Assembly (NCBI GenBank): GCA_026419785.1
Contig: JAODTK010002754.1
Span: 144,531-208,530 of the forward strand
Source of the DNA: Sclerodactyla briareus
Lineage: Eukaryota > Echinodermata > Holothuroidea > Dendrochirotida > Sclerodactylidae
Length of the DNA: 64,000 nucleotides
Reading direction: 5' to 3'
A model generated the notes under the pieces. That model did not search any database and was not told the origin of the DNA. It saw only the letters and a list, made by a program, of their open reading frames with translations. This document shows positions 10,796 to 22,150 of the stretch, in pieces. Made by a program: the position numbers and the translations under genes. Position 1 is the stretch's first letter, and each line of letters begins with the position of its first letter.

Positions 10796-11234
10796 ACATA
10801 CGCCATATCGCATACAGTTTGTGGAGGTGTGGAGGGAGGAAAATGCTTTATTTAGCAAGTTTTTTGTCCATGAGTGACCCGAATTACTTTTGAGGACCAA
10901 ATAACGTTTTTTCTGGAAAAATGTACCCTCGTGATGATATGCATTGCATACCAAAATTTCAGCCATAGCGCATACAATCATAGTTGTTGCAGAAAATGTT
11001 ATTATTTGGCAGCTCTTTTGACCTTAAATGACCTTTGAGACATGACGGATTTCTTTATGAACCAGAAGCTCAAAAGGCGTAGGGATCCTTGAATCTTTCG
11101 AAACCCATAGCCAGACAACAAAAAATGGACAAATGGGAGAGGAGCTAACTCATGGGAAAGATATCGTATGACAAACTTCAAATTTTCCAAACCAGGGGGG
11201 GGGGGGGGCCAATAAGGGTCCATTTCAGGATTCA
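10796..11234. repeat. Degenerate TGACC-type repeat segment
   Basis: Phrases such as GTTGCAGAAAATGTTATTATT, TTTGGCAGCTCTTTTGACC and ATGACCTTTGAGACATGACGG are echoed at 25745-25840 (GATTGCAGAAAAGTTTAAAT, TTGATGACATGACGG). This is the left shoulder of the R305 array. A G tract (11197-11208) interrupts it. Confidence 0.55.
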
Positions 11235-12952
11235 GAAGTTGACCTCTGGTGAATTCAAAACAATAGGGTTCATGTATCATCAATGACCTACCCAGACCTG
11301 ACCCCAAAATGATAGGGTTCATGTACTCATCATGGACGGCACACACCATACCAATCTGAGGCTTCATCCATTTCAGGTGGGGTCGCGTAAGTAATAGTAA
11401 GTAGCTAATTGTGTTCACAAGCCAATGGCCACAAACATTGACTTTTCACAAAATTCCATTTTCAACTAAAGTCAACCCTGACATTACAAAAAACATTAAG
11501 GTTCTTGTACTCCCCATAGGAAAGCTACACACCAATTTTCAACTGATCTGACTAAACCATACGTTCTGGACTTATCGTGTTCACAAGGTTTTCAGCTTTA
11601 CCTCTGGGTGACCGCTGAATGACACCAAAACAATAGGGTTCATATACTCATCATGGAGACACACATACCAAGTATGAGGCTTCATCCATCTAGGTGGGGT
11701 CAAGTTATAGTTGTTCACAAGCCAATTGGCAAATTATTAAATTTCACAAATTTACTATTTTGACCAAATTAACCCCGACCTATACTAGAAAACAATAGGG
11801 TTCCTGTACTCCCCATAAGAAATCTACACACGAATTTGAACCTGATCAGACCACCATTCCTGGACTGATCGTGTTCACAAGGTTTAAGACTCGACCTCTG
11901 GTGACCTCAGATGCTCTGACATGACCCCAAAACAATAGGGGTCATTTGTACTCATCATGGGAAACACGAATACCAGGTTGAACTCAATCCATCCATGTGG
12001 GGTTGAGTTATCGTGTTGTTTTCACAAGCCAAAATTGGCCAAAGTATTGATTTTCAAAAATTTTATTTTGACAAAATTACACCCCCGACCAATATTCCCA
12101 AAAAAATATTAAGGTTCCTGTACTCCCCATAGAAATCTACACACCCCGATTTGAACTGATCAGACAAACAATTCTGGGACTTATAGATGCACAAGGTGTC
12201 AGACTGACCTCTGGTGACCTCAGATGACCTCTGCCCTGACCCCAAAGAACAATAGGGTTCATGTACTCATCATGGGGAACACACATCCAGGTATGAACTT
12301 CATCCATCCATGGGGGGTTGAGTTATCGGGTCCCAAGCCCAAAATGGCCAAATTATTGACTTTTCACAACTTTACTATTTTTGACAAAATTCAACCCCCG
12401 ACCTATCCAAAAACAATAGGATTCTGTACTCCCCATAAGAAATCTACAACCGAATTTGAAACTGATCAGACCAACCATTCTGGACTTATCGTGTTCACAA
12501 GGTTTTAAGGCTTTGAACTCTGGTAACCACAGATGACCTCTGAATGACCCCAAAACAATAGGCGTTCATTGTACTCATCATGGGGAACACACATACAGGT
12601 ATGAAACTCATCCATCCATGTGGGGTGAGTATCGTGTCACAAGCCAAAAGGCCAAATTATTGACTTTTCCCCACAAATTTTCCATTTTTGACCAAAATAT
12701 TCACCCCCGACCATACCAAAAACATAGCGGTGCCTGTTACGACATAAGAAAGCTACACACGAATTGAACATGTCAGAACCAAACCATAGGACTTACGTGT
12801 TCACAGGTTTCAGACTTTGACTATGGTGACCTCAGATGACCTCTGACCTGACCCAAAACAATAGGGTCATGTACTCATCATGGGGAACGAACATACCAAG
12901 TGAGCTTCATCCATCCAGGTGGGTCGAGTTATGTATGCACAAGCCCAGCGTT
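11235..12952 (+). repeat. R305: ~305-bp tandem repeat, about six units
   Basis: Anchor word CAATAGGGTTCATGTACTCA, or its variants, starts near 11311, 11631, 11933, 12249, 12555 and 12858, giving periods of roughly 300-320 bp. Each unit continues through CTTCATCCATCCA.GTGGGGT, GTTCACAAGCCAA, ACTTTTCACAA, CTGTACTCCCCATA, GAATTTGAACTGATCAGAC and TTCTGGACTTATCGTGTTC, then a TGACCTCTGGTGACCTCAG cluster. Units differ by many one-base indels. The array has no lasting open frame. A diverged relative lies at 54855-55392, and blocks A1 and A2 carry another near 18300-18560 and 30360-30640. Confidence 0.92.
12205..12230 (-). promoter_or_regulatory. Three TGACCT hexamers at exact 10-bp spacing (DR4-like)
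   Basis: TGACCT starts at 12205, 12215 and 12225; the opposite strand reads AGGTCA-N4-AGGTCA-N4-AGGTCA. A direct repeat of AGGTCA with four-base spacing is the known recognition pattern of several nuclear receptors dimerised with RXR. The same phasing recurs at 12827/12837 in the next units and in blocks B, D, E and F. Function is inference; it may simply be a shared repeat ancestry. Confidence 0.4.
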
Positions 12953-12990
12953 ACATACACACACACACACAACATACACACACACACTTG
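12953..12990 (+). repeat. AC dinucleotide microsatellite
   Basis: Interrupted (AC)n, about 38 bp, at the right edge of the R305 array. Confidence 0.9.
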
Positions 12991-13084
12991 TTCATGACTG
13001 CAATAGATTCCTATGACTTCGTCAAGGAAGCAAAAATGTTGCCTTGATGTGAGCACAAGCCCAAAGCATCATGTAAGCAGGATA

Positions 13085-13562
13085 CACACGCCATAACAAC
13101 GCCCTAACACACGCCCTATGCTAGCGCCCAAAAGGGACCAAATCGACCTTTGGCCCTTGTAACTGAAGACAGGGTGTCAGTCTAAGCGGGAGTGGGTTTC
13201 GTCTATTTAGTCACACAGAGCTCTATCCATATCCAAAATTGGACAGTTTTTATGTCTGCCTGAACTCTTAAAATAAGACATTTTCTAAGACTTGACCTTG
13301 GACCTTTTGACCTCCTCTTCATACCCCCCCCCCCTACCCGATGTTGTTTGATCCACTGAACCTCAAAACACTGTGACATCTCCACAAGCACCCTAACTGC
13401 ACCATTCCAAGTGTTGCTGGCCATTTAACAAAACCTTCGAACAAATCACGAAATTATGTAGATATTCACATTAAATGACCTTAAGTGACCTTTACATGTG
13501 TAAATGCATCAGGATCAAAGGTGTAACATATTCACAAGTTCATGAAGATTCAAACCACCTTT
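13085..13562 (+). repeat. Duplicated block F, copy 1
   Basis: Homologous by eye to 25885-26325. Shared landmarks in order are CCCTATGCTA.CGCCCAAAAG, GACAGTTTTTAT, GACCTTTTGACC, GATGTTGTTTGAT, CACCCTA.CTGCA, TTATG.A.ATT.A and TCACAAGTT.CATGA. TGACCT occurs at 13476 and 13486, again 10 bp apart. A C tract lies near 13327-13334. No coding frame persists. Confidence 0.8.
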
Positions 13563-14020
13563 AAAATCGACTAAATTATGCAAATTAGACAGGGAAATGC
13601 AAATTATAACATTGAATGACCTTTGGTGACCTCGTCCATACTGAAATTGATGGGACTATAGATAACCATTTCACCAAGTATGTTTTAAAATCCAATGAAT
13701 TCAAAAATACGCAGAAATTATGCAAATTAAGACTACTTAATTAGCATATATCATGCCAGGGAAATCTAATCAGTTGGGTACACTTCATAGTAATATATTA
13801 CGAACGGCCTCACCAATGCACTACCGATCAAGAGATATCTTGTACACAAGCCCGGGCCAATTTGCATTAAATATGCAAATTTTATGCAAATGGAGTATGG
13901 TCTTTGGGATGACATGAAAAAAAGTGGTGCACATCGACAAATCTTTACCACGCACTCAAAAAGAAGGTCCCAGCATGATGGCCTTTCACGGTTCAAGATT
14001 ATCAAACCAGCACATACGGA

Positions 14021-14066
14021 GGACGGACAGACAGACAGACAGATGGACAGACAAACACACACACAA
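14021..14066 (+). repeat. GACA/AC compound microsatellite in block B1
   Basis: (GGAC/AGAC)n followed by (AC)n. All three copies of block B carry a GACA-type tract at the equivalent place, so the microsatellite is part of the ancestral unit. Confidence 0.9.
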
Positions 14067-14858
14067 CAAGTGACCACTATGTCTCTTCTGAACAAAGGTC
14101 AGGCGAGACAAAAAGACACATACAGCTATTGTACTGAAACCCCCCTAAACACATGAGATGTGAGATTCCAAGAAGAGATCATGGAAGAAGTAAGGAAAAA
14201 ATTGTAAGATCTTTTAGATCTGTAAGGAAAATGTGAGACAGTTGCAAGACTTTTGAAGCTCACACGACTAAAAGAGAGATGAGATTCAACTGTTCTTATT
14301 GTAAGCAAAAAACTTACCAAAGAAAACTGCTTATCGAAGAAAGGGCAAGACCCGCCGATTTCCCAAACGAATCAGCTCCCAGTCACGCAAACCTCGTTTG
14401 ATCATGAACATACAGATGCCTCACAAAATCGCAGGATGCACCAACCACCAAGTACCTGGTAGCCCTGGGCTGTCACATGATACACCATAATGTAAAAAAG
14501 CTCAACTTCACATCAATAGAGAAACATACAATTTCGGCTAGCTCCGCAAACCAGCAAGGTGGTCCGATATGGCCGAGATTAAAAGGAGAGTTGACTCCTT
14601 ATGGGGGGGAAAAAAAATCTTATTTCTTTTCTTTGACATTGATGGAGCAGGTAGAGATTAATCGAGGGCAGGTGTGCGACCAAAAATTTTAATGACTCCT
14701 CAACACTGAACAATGACAAGAGTGTGAATAAGCTGACAAATCACTGAGTGTGCGAGTAACAAAAATGACAAAGTGGGAACGTATAGGTAAGTTTGCGATC
14801 AATCGACGAAATTATGGCATAGCCACTAATCATGACAAACGTTTTCTTGTCTTGAGGA

Positions 14859-15133
14859 CAGTAGCGTACGCAGAGATTGCCATGGTGGGGGGGGGTGGTG
14901 ATGTCGGAACATAGGGAGTGCGCCCCCATAAATGGCCAACCATCCGATGGAACAACTAAGTAAATGGGGCCTAGACAGATGCTGCTACAAAATATTTTTT
15001 TTTTTGCAACTAACCGCTGCAAAACTTAAAACAAACTGCAAAAACTCAGGTTTTTTGAATAGAAATTAATTGATCACTTGGGTCATACGGGTTATGGACC
15101 CCCGAACCCCCTCCCCCTTCCCGCTACACACTG
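14859..15133 (+). mobile_element. hAT-type MITE (family H1), copy in block B1
   Basis: The left end is CAGTAGCGTACGCAGAG; the right end, in reverse complement, is CAGTGTGTAGCGGG. G-rich and C-rich tracts lie just inside the ends. The left flank CTTGAGGA matches the right flank CTTGAGGG of the paralogous copy at 23419-23725, giving an 8-bp target-site duplication as expected for hAT elements. At about 275 bp and without coding capacity, it is non-autonomous. A third, inverted copy is at 55504-55785. Confidence 0.85.
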
Positions 15134-15270
15134 ATGAGAGAAAGATCAAACCAATAGTGTGCAGATCAGACACTCGAAGCATACAGCCCGTGGGAAATTG
15201 AGCGAGGAGCTCATCTATGGTGCCAGGGTCAAAGGTATCGAATGACAGTTTTGCAATCAATTGAAGAAAT

Positions 15271-15960
15271 GTTGGGCATGCACCACAGAATCAAGAGAGG
15301 CTTTCATTGATGGGCGTCCGAGCAAACAAACTAGAGGGGGGGGGGGGAGATTCAAGGGGGGAAGGTGGGAGATCCATAGACATGGCCCGAACACATGTTA
15401 AACAGTTGGGGTTCCAGATCACGGTTTTCGAGGGGGTTGGCAAGGGTGCAAAGCAGTAGTGAGCAATTCTCCATGTGGGGCCGTGGGGAGGAGGGGAGAT
15501 AGATGCTATGTAAGGGGACTCATGAGAGCTGGGGTCCCTCCCATAGCTGCGCCACCTTGCAACCATGGTAGTAGTTGATGAATAGAGAACTACGTAAAAA
15601 CGATATTCAATCTACCACCTCTTGACATACAAGGTTGTAACTCACGTGGCCCCCTGCCGGAGAAGGTTGCGTTCCCTGCAGTAGAGTTCGTGCACAAAGA
15701 CGCATATTCATGACCCATTATGTTCTCTTACTGCAAGTCGGCCTATTCACAGACGTCGATGACAATCGTGAAAACTGTCATCAATCAGCAACAAGAGGTA
15801 CTCTAATTATTCTTCATGGAATATGATTCACACAAATTGAAGTAATATGCGATATGAATGCTTACAATTAGACAGAATAATTGCAATAATTTGCTGTTTG
15901 ATGTAGGCATATATACAGTTATTAAGTACAATTGACATTCTAACAGATATATTACGAAGC
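15271..15960 (+). repeat. Block C, copy 1 (left part of the C+A unit)
   Basis: Homologous to 29629-30242. Landmarks are AATGTTGG, TGGGCGTCC, GGTTCCAGATCA.GGTTTT, CAAGGGTGCAAAGCA, ATTCTCCATGTGGGG, GATGCTATGTA, TAGCTGCGCC, CATATTCATG.CCCATTAT and ATTCTAACAGATATTA. In copy 2 block C runs directly into block A; here a 2.2-kb segment intervenes. G tracts at about 15337-15347 are longer than in copy 2. Confidence 0.85.
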
Positions 15961-18175
15961 GATGAAGCGCTTGTATGGTAGTCGTTTTGGTGCGCTGGTT
16001 ACATTTCTGTAGCCTTAACGCAGTCGCTTCAATAAATTAGTAAATGGAATGTTATTATGTTATAATATGAACGTCCTCTGGTGACGTGACTCTGCAAAAA
16101 GTGATTCGCAACGATGATGACAGAGCATGCGCATTGTAGTTGGTAATATTTGAATTTTAGTCAGGTTATGTCAGAATGGAGGGACGGACAGCTCCGAACA
16201 GCTTCAATCAAGATTTGACCATTGTCATGCGGGAGAGGAAAGGAAGACGTTGATATAGAAAAACCGGCTTTCGAATCAGTTTTGTTGGTCTTCGGTTTGC
16301 TTATTACGAAAGTAAACAATTTGTGGAATTTTATTTTATGGGATTAGCAGTTCCATTGCAACGAATCGAAAGACTTGATCATGATGATGTTTCGTCGCCA
16401 ATCAAAATTAAGGTGATCCCAATTACAATAACCCCCAATATAGCTGTTGATCAGTCCGCAAATACAGGAAGATGATTCGTTAGACATCAATGAGAGCACA
16501 TGGCAGAGAGAGCTCGCTTCCACACCACACCATTGCCCGGGGCCAAGTGCGAACAGTGCTTCGTAAGAATTGTGTTCTCCCAGAGTTTTGCCTGGTAAAA
16601 ACGATTAACAGGGACGTAATCCGCATTGCTGCTCCCATTCATTCAATGAACTGTGTTCAAATACAAATAGGCTTTTATTTTATAAAGTAAGGAGAATGTT
16701 ACGTGATTTGCGTGAAGTCTCACGGCCAATAATAGCCTCGGCGGTAAACAAAACAACCACGAAACAGCCAAGTGTTAGGGTCACGAACAGGATTCGCATT
16801 CCCTTTTCACTGATTGTTGTGAAAATGCCACGGGTCCATGAGAATTGTATCCAATTCACTTCAACAATTTCTCCGGACATATAATTAACACGCACAGGTC
16901 TTTAGTAGACAAAATCCACGTCCTTCGGGCACATCCATACATCTCAGATACATTACGATCGATACGTCGATCATATATTCACAATTTCACATCAACATTA
17001 CGTGACCGCAAGGCTGTATGTAGTGGTTTTACAACACGAACGTTTTCGGGATTTCGCGGGCCCGGGGTTCGATCCGGAACGTTCCGTGTTCGGCAGTTTC
17101 AGTTTTCCGTTTTGAGGAGAGCTAGTGAATGTGGTTTTTGTGGTATTTCACGTGTTATCTTTCTTAACTCATTTTACCCAGTTTAACTTTGGGTCATGGG
17201 CGCATTAAATACCCAATAGGTTTTCGGAGGGCAGGTGATCGCTTTGTCATGCCTTTTAGGCGGCCGATACAGCTTGTTTCAAATTTTTGGCCAAGATTGC
17301 TTGCGGCCAACAATCATAGCCATGACCGATTCACAGCAGCCACTTTGTGTACAGAGGAATAAAATCTCTTTCAGAGCACAAAACATATCTAGGGACATAG
17401 GACCAAAGCAACACAATTTCTGAAACCGGCATGGGGGTTCGATGTGATTTAAAACTATCTTGTCGACGGTCATTTATAGATTGCCAAAATGTTCTCCTAC
17501 CCAAGAAACGCCAAGAATAGGGAGGACATACGATTGACACGACAAGCATGGTGCAAATGGCCACCCCCATGATAAGTCACAATGAAGTCGCAAAGTGGGG
17601 GCAAATACTGCATGTCTGCTGCCCTCTATTTGGAGGTGTCATGCGAAATTATTAAGTTTGTTCGATTTAGACGAATCTTGGTGGGTAGGGGTGGTTAACA
17701 CTTTGTCTCGAAGTAATCATGGAGGTCGTTTCAAGGTATCGGAGTCTAATTATGCGTTTTTCAAAAAACTTCGTCAGAGGGAAACGAACTTGGTGGGTGG
17801 TGGATGTGGTGGGGGTCAACATTGGTCCGAAACTTGTTCATTTCAAGTAACAGAGGTCAATTGCATGATTTATGCGATTTTTCGAACTTTGTGGAGTTTA
17901 CACGAAACTTCGTGGATGTAGATTACATTTGTTCCTGATCAAATGTGGAGGTCATGTTTCAAGGTCATCAGAGGCCAAACTTTTTTTGATTTTCAAATGC
18001 GGGAAGGGACTGTCAGATGTCATTTGATGTTTTTATGGACAGGGTAGCCATGACCCAAGGCTGGGGGATATAATTAAACTCGCTCAAAAAAACAAAATCA
18101 CATGAAAAAGATAGCCCACATACCGTCTTGCCCAGTCATTTTATCGCGAGTGAGAATGCCTTTGCATTTCTGGTT
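15961..18175. other. 2.2-kb segment present only between C1 and A1
   Basis: The segment interrupts the C-A junction that is contiguous at 30242/30243, just after CTAACAGATAT. I could not find matching inverted ends or a clean duplicated target site, so it is not shown whether it was inserted here or deleted from the other copy. Its left 1.6 kb is low-copy DNA with several frames of 60-113 codons, the longest a plus-strand frame at 16845-17186, none recognised. Its right end holds short TGG-rich tandem repeats (17590-17975). Confidence 0.6.
17590..17975 (+). repeat. Degenerate ~140-bp tandem repeat, about three units
   Basis: The phrase CTTGGTGGGT (near 17677 and 17788, with CTTCGTGGAT near 17909) is followed by TTTCAAG..AT..GAGG/GAGTC and a TTTTTC.AA(A/C)TT phrase. 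Units are about 110-130 bp and poorly conserved. Confidence 0.55.
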
Positions 18176-19301
18176 AGACCAGACAGAGGTGAAACCAGGT
18201 ATCCAAGAGGCTTAGTACTTCCCTGACTGATCCCAATAGAGAATGCATTGTTGACAGTTTACAACTGTGACCAATTCTATTATTCAAATGTTTAATACAA
18301 AATGACTCCCAAATCTACACTAAAAAAGTTCTAAAGGGTTCTTGTACTCACATAAGGAAGCTGAATGAAAAAATTGCAGCTCGATTTGAACAAGGCATTG
18401 CACTGATCATGTCACAAGGATTCCGTGCCTCCGTTGAAACTCGGAATGGACCTTTGACATGACAACCCTCAAAAAAAAGGGTGGGGCCATGTACTACATA
18501 TGGAGAACGCACTCACCAAGTAAGAGCCTGATCCATCCAGTGCAGACCCTTATTGCATTCGTGAGCTGAAATTTGGCAGACGAATTTTTTTCACTCTCTC
18601 CCCAAAATCCTACCACCAGTCTACATAAAGCTGGTCGAGAGCCCAGTAGATCACCTATCACTGCCGCGTCGTGGAATGTGATGCAAAATTATAACTTTCA
18701 CGATCAGTTTGTTATAATCATGATTTGTGACCCTTCACGCACTATCAAGCTGCATGAGTTAAATTCAAATAATATCTAGCGATTAAATTATTATGTCAAA
18801 TCAAACAACCGAATGATAGTACTGGCCAATCATTTCTGCAGGAGTGTAAGGCACTTGACTGCTTTAAACAAATGGATCAAATTTACCCCTAATGACTTTT
18901 GACCTCATATTCCCCAAAACACCCATGATGTACCATACTTCATAATGGTTCATTCTATTCTGGGGCAAAGCCGCTTGACGTGCAAATGAAAATGCTGGTT
19001 TGGCCCTCCTAGGTATTGGTCAATAGTAACGCTGGACTAATTATCATATATATTTGAGTCAATCCGAAAGAAGAAGCATTATTTCTCACGTGACCTCAAA
19101 ACGACCCCAAATCCCTACTTTTTTGTATTTTTCCATCTCCCATTCTCATAGCCGCAGGAGTCCAGTACAGGTGCAATATCATGATTGCTGGACAAAACAT
19201 TCTGAGAAATATTAAACCATGTGGCAACCCACAACAAACATTCCGAATTACCGAAGTTGGAGTAATTCCCAGCAGTCATTCAACACACTGTATAAGAGCT
19301 C

Positions 19302-19342
19302 GGGGGGGTGGGGTGGGTGGGGGGGTGGGGTGGGGGGGTTAG
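19302..19342 (+). repeat. G-rich tract with G-quadruplex potential
   Basis: About 40 bases contain GGGGGGG, GGGG, GGG, GGGGGGG, GGGG and GGGGGGG runs separated by single T. The paralogous site near 31369 has only two or three such runs, so the tract expanded in copy 1 or contracted in copy 2. Confidence 0.8.
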
Positions 19343-20068
19343 GACTAGAAGATGGGCACACAAGGGATACCAATGAACAGAATGAACAGGAAATGGTGAT
19401 ATTGATGTATTATTGCAATGAATTTGAATCTACGAAAATGAAAATTTGTTTTTTAGCCAGGTAGGTCTAAAAGCTAGTGTTGCACGAACCACCAGTCTCG
19501 CCATTTCACCATCAGTGGGGGGGGGGGGGGGTGTTGCTGTTATCGATTCAGGATGTTCCACCGATTGTGATCTCAAAGGCTTGTGAATGAAAGAGGGCAA
19601 AATGCTTAGTAGCAACTTATACAGCAGAAATCTGAGGGGCATTCAGAGACGGGGCTATGGCTGGCCAGCTGCTAGGTTCTTAATTGGGCTTCCAGTCTTG
19701 CTAAATGCTAGTGAGGCCAGGACGTTCACTGCTAGGCTGAGACATCGATTGGATTCTGTTGAACTACCTCACTTTGCCAAATCTCGGGTGGGTGGGGATG
19801 GTGAAGGTTAGTGCCTTCTTCCTACAGTGTTAGGCTGGAAATCAATGTATTAAGAAAGAAAATCCTGAAACTGCCAGAAAATCTGACAACTTCTAACAAA
19901 TTGAACTTACATAGTATCAATTCAACTGATTTCCCGAACTGAAAATCCCCTTATGAGTATAGGCTATGCCTGCTACTTTAGTTGGAACAGAGACAAGGTT
20001 CCAATCAAAAAAAAATCGGAATTAGCATTACATCAAAACGATGGACAAATTAGAGGAAATTATGGTTT

Positions 20069-20117
20069 CTAGAACTTCTAGAAAGTGTAAAAATGTTCCC
20101 TCATGCTTATATACAGT
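20069..20117. repeat. Strongly conserved core of block A
   Basis: About 48 bases starting at the palindromic pair TTCTAGAACTTCTAGAA are identical to 32101-32148, while surrounding sequence has frequent indels. TTCTAGAA resembles part of a heat-shock element, but the spacing between the two palindromes is one base, so it is not canonical. Confidence 0.5.
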
Positions 20118-21060
20118 ACCGAAGTATGAGCACTACCAAAAGATTTTGAAGGTCGAGACATTGATTACACTTGTGAGCAGGCATGGAAATCATCTTTTAC
20201 TAATAGACACCAATGGACACATACATCAAGCAGATGATGATGAATAGGAATATTTTGTTGAAGTGATGATTACAATGTCTAAGGAAAATGAATGAGGAAA
20301 TATAAGATATATAGTAGTAACAGCAGATAGCACAACAACTGCGGATGGACAAAACTTTACCAGGTGGAAAACAAAGCTGATCAGGGTGTGTCAAATTGTC
20401 AAACCTATTGCAACCCCCATGAACGAGAACAGATCCGGGGATTAGCGCCTTATCACATCATTGCTGTATCTGTTCACCGGGTAAAATAAGACATTCCCAC
20501 ATAGATGCATTAATTAGGAGGGGGTCAAGGGTTGTGTGATATTTTAGTCACGTCAATGAATGTGTGAGATCGAATAAGAGTGCACTAAGCAATATCCTTT
20601 TCTACAGCGGCAGTGAGTTAAGCTTCATCAACGATTTAATTTTCTCAAACGACATAGGTTCCAACTACCTATAGATCATCAAGACGCCAGATGGCTAAAT
20701 GCTCCCTATAATAAGCTCCACTGTTGTCAAACAGCAACGCCTAGGATTACAAAAGGTTCATATGAATATTTCACCAAGAGAGGCTAATAAATTTATTGCG
20801 ACAACCTGCAATATTTCCAGAAAATATCAAACGGTACAGAGGGAATTCATACTAGTGGGCAACCCTTGATGTTGCCATTTATAGTGTCATACATGTAATG
20901 ATTGCATGAAGTAATAACATAATTCCCAGTCAGCTTGGGGTTCTCATTTCCATGGGTCAGGCCGATTTCCAACAGAACGTGATTTATGTGTTCTCTATAC
21001 ATGAATCGGGAGAAAAATAATAAACACTGTAACAAAAATGAAATTACCATGAGAAATCAG

Positions 21061-21965
21061 TGATGTCGGATGCAGACCATGAAGCTTGCGTAGGGACGCC
21101 ACAGCTATATGGGGGAGCACACATTAACCACGGTTACCCGCGCTCGAGTCGTTAATAGTCCCCTTCGAGACGCCGTTGATCTTGGTGCGCAATCCTGGGT
21201 CGACGAGGGGGGCTCTGGGGCTGCGTGGGAGACCTGAAAGGATCCGACTCGCGGGCTTAGTGCTTACGACCTGAAAACCGAAGAAAGGTTTGGTGTTGGA
21301 AACATAGGGGCGTAGGGGGGAGTCATCACGCAGAACAACGCCTCCGGGGACTCTTGGAGGCGGAACCGGGTACGTCCATACATAAGGTCCGACCTTTGCA
21401 CATTTGATATAGCCCGACACATTCGGGGTCTCAAGTTGAGGGAGTTCCCCCACCTTCCACCGTGGTAAAAAGGGAACATCGGAGAGATGGCTTTGGCGGG
21501 GGTTTTGTGTCTGCTGGGCACAGAAGGTTGCCTCTATAAGGAAAACAAGACTCGGACGGGGCGGATTAGAGGGCGAGACACCCTCAGTCGGCTAAGTCTG
21601 TTCCTTTTGCAGGTTTGGATCGCCCGTCCCAATAGAGTGGGGAACGAGGCGGTGAGGGAATTTCCCCCACCGTTCAAGAGTCGTAAACTCGGGGATAAAG
21701 GTTGTTGTACTCTTGGAACCCCATCCGGGACAGGAGTGTCTTCATGGGGCCAACTGGGCACGCCAGGGTGGCCTCGAGGCTCTTTCCGACGGGAACTGAA
21801 ACGTGTCCTGACCTTGCCAACGGTGTCGAAACATGAATTGGCGATGGGCTTAGTAGGCCGTCTTGCTGGAGGACTCCATTCTCGCCACCGTCATTCCATT
21901 CTGCTCTCACGGTGGATACTAGAGGGGTACCAAGAAGTGCCACAGGTGCACTCAAAAGAGGTGGT
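21061..21965. pseudogene. GC-rich coding-like module, unrecognised, broken
   Basis: This 900-bp part of block A is far more GC-rich than its surroundings and holds long frames on both strands, including the longest frame of the window (21487-21987, plus, 166 codons). The paralogous segment (33112-34040) keeps the same nucleotide landmarks but its frames are cut by frameshifts, so neither copy is intact. It contains an internal repeat about 212 bp apart: TTTGATATAGCCC (about 21401) and TTTGGATCGCCC (about 21613), each followed by GAGGGA.TT.CCCCCACC. Plus-strand peptides shared by the copies include VREFPPP and FRRELKRV/FRRELNRV. No known domain is recognised. It could be a decayed exon captured by a mobile unit, or a non-coding GC-rich repeat. 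Confidence 0.35.
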
Positions 21966-22150
21966 AGAGCATGGTAGTGGTGATTAAACAGTTTGATGAG
22001 GAAAGGAGAAAGCTTATAGTTAGTGAGGTTAGTACGAGCTGAACGAGAGTATATAGTGAAGAGGTATTATATGTTCGGACGATATGAACCAGCAGATGTG
22101 AATGTGATGATGTTAGCGCTAAGAAATGGAGCATGGGAGGAAATACATCC

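Larger units (their letters stand above)
13565..15270 (+). repeat. Duplicated block B, copy 1 (complete)
   Basis: Matches 22151-23870 along its whole length and 27828-28395 in its first third. Landmarks are TTTGGTGACCTCGTCC, ATAGATAA.CATTTCACCA, CCGATCAAGAGATATCTT, GGTCCCAGCATGATGG, a GACA/ACAC microsatellite, GTGACCACTATGTCTCT, AGATCTTTTAGATCTGTAAG, CGAATCAGCTCCCAGTC, TAGCCCTGGGCTGTCAC and GAGTGTGCGAGTAACAAAAA. It contains the hAT-type MITE at 14859-15133. Unit length is about 1.7 kb. The palindrome AGATCTTTTAGATCT (14208-14222) is conserved in B2. Confidence 0.88.
18178..22150 (+). repeat. Block A, copy 1 (right part of the C+A unit, ~4 kb)
   Basis: Collinear with 30243-34212. Landmarks are GGCTTAGTACTTCCCTGACT, AGAATGCATTGTTGAC, an R305-like stretch (18300-18560), GAGTCAATCCGAAAGAAGAA, a G-rich tract, CTAGTGAGGCCAGG, TTCTAGAACTTCTAGAA, GGGTCAGGC.GAT and a GC-rich coding-like module (21061-21965). 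The end is GAGGAAAGGAGAAAGCTTAT...GATGATGTTAGC. Both copies have similar length, with differences mainly one-base indels and substitutions. No intact gene is visible; the 68-codon frame at 20041 is frameshifted in copy 2. Confidence 0.9.

Noticed and set aside
16680-16895. Minus-strand frame with a hydrophobic helix (RILFVTLTLGCFVVVLFTAE) resembling a channel or receptor segment
   Set aside because: Only one such segment, no ATG start in the open part, a stop codon close upstream, and no conserved receptor motif.
17066-17075. GGTTCGATCC as a tRNA B box
   Set aside because: No A box at the right distance upstream and no cloverleaf stems can be drawn.
20069-20086. TTCTAGAACTTCTAGAA as a heat-shock element
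   Set aside because: Spacing between the two palindromes is one base instead of two, so it does not fit the canonical pattern.
20041-20247. 68-codon frame in block A1
   Set aside because: Copy 2 at 32.1-32.3 kb has frameshifts and no matching start, so it is not conserved.
21487-21987. 166-codon plus-strand frame as a gene
   Set aside because: The paralogous segment at 33.5-34.0 kb is frameshifted in this frame and no family is recognised. Kept only as part of a broken coding-like module.
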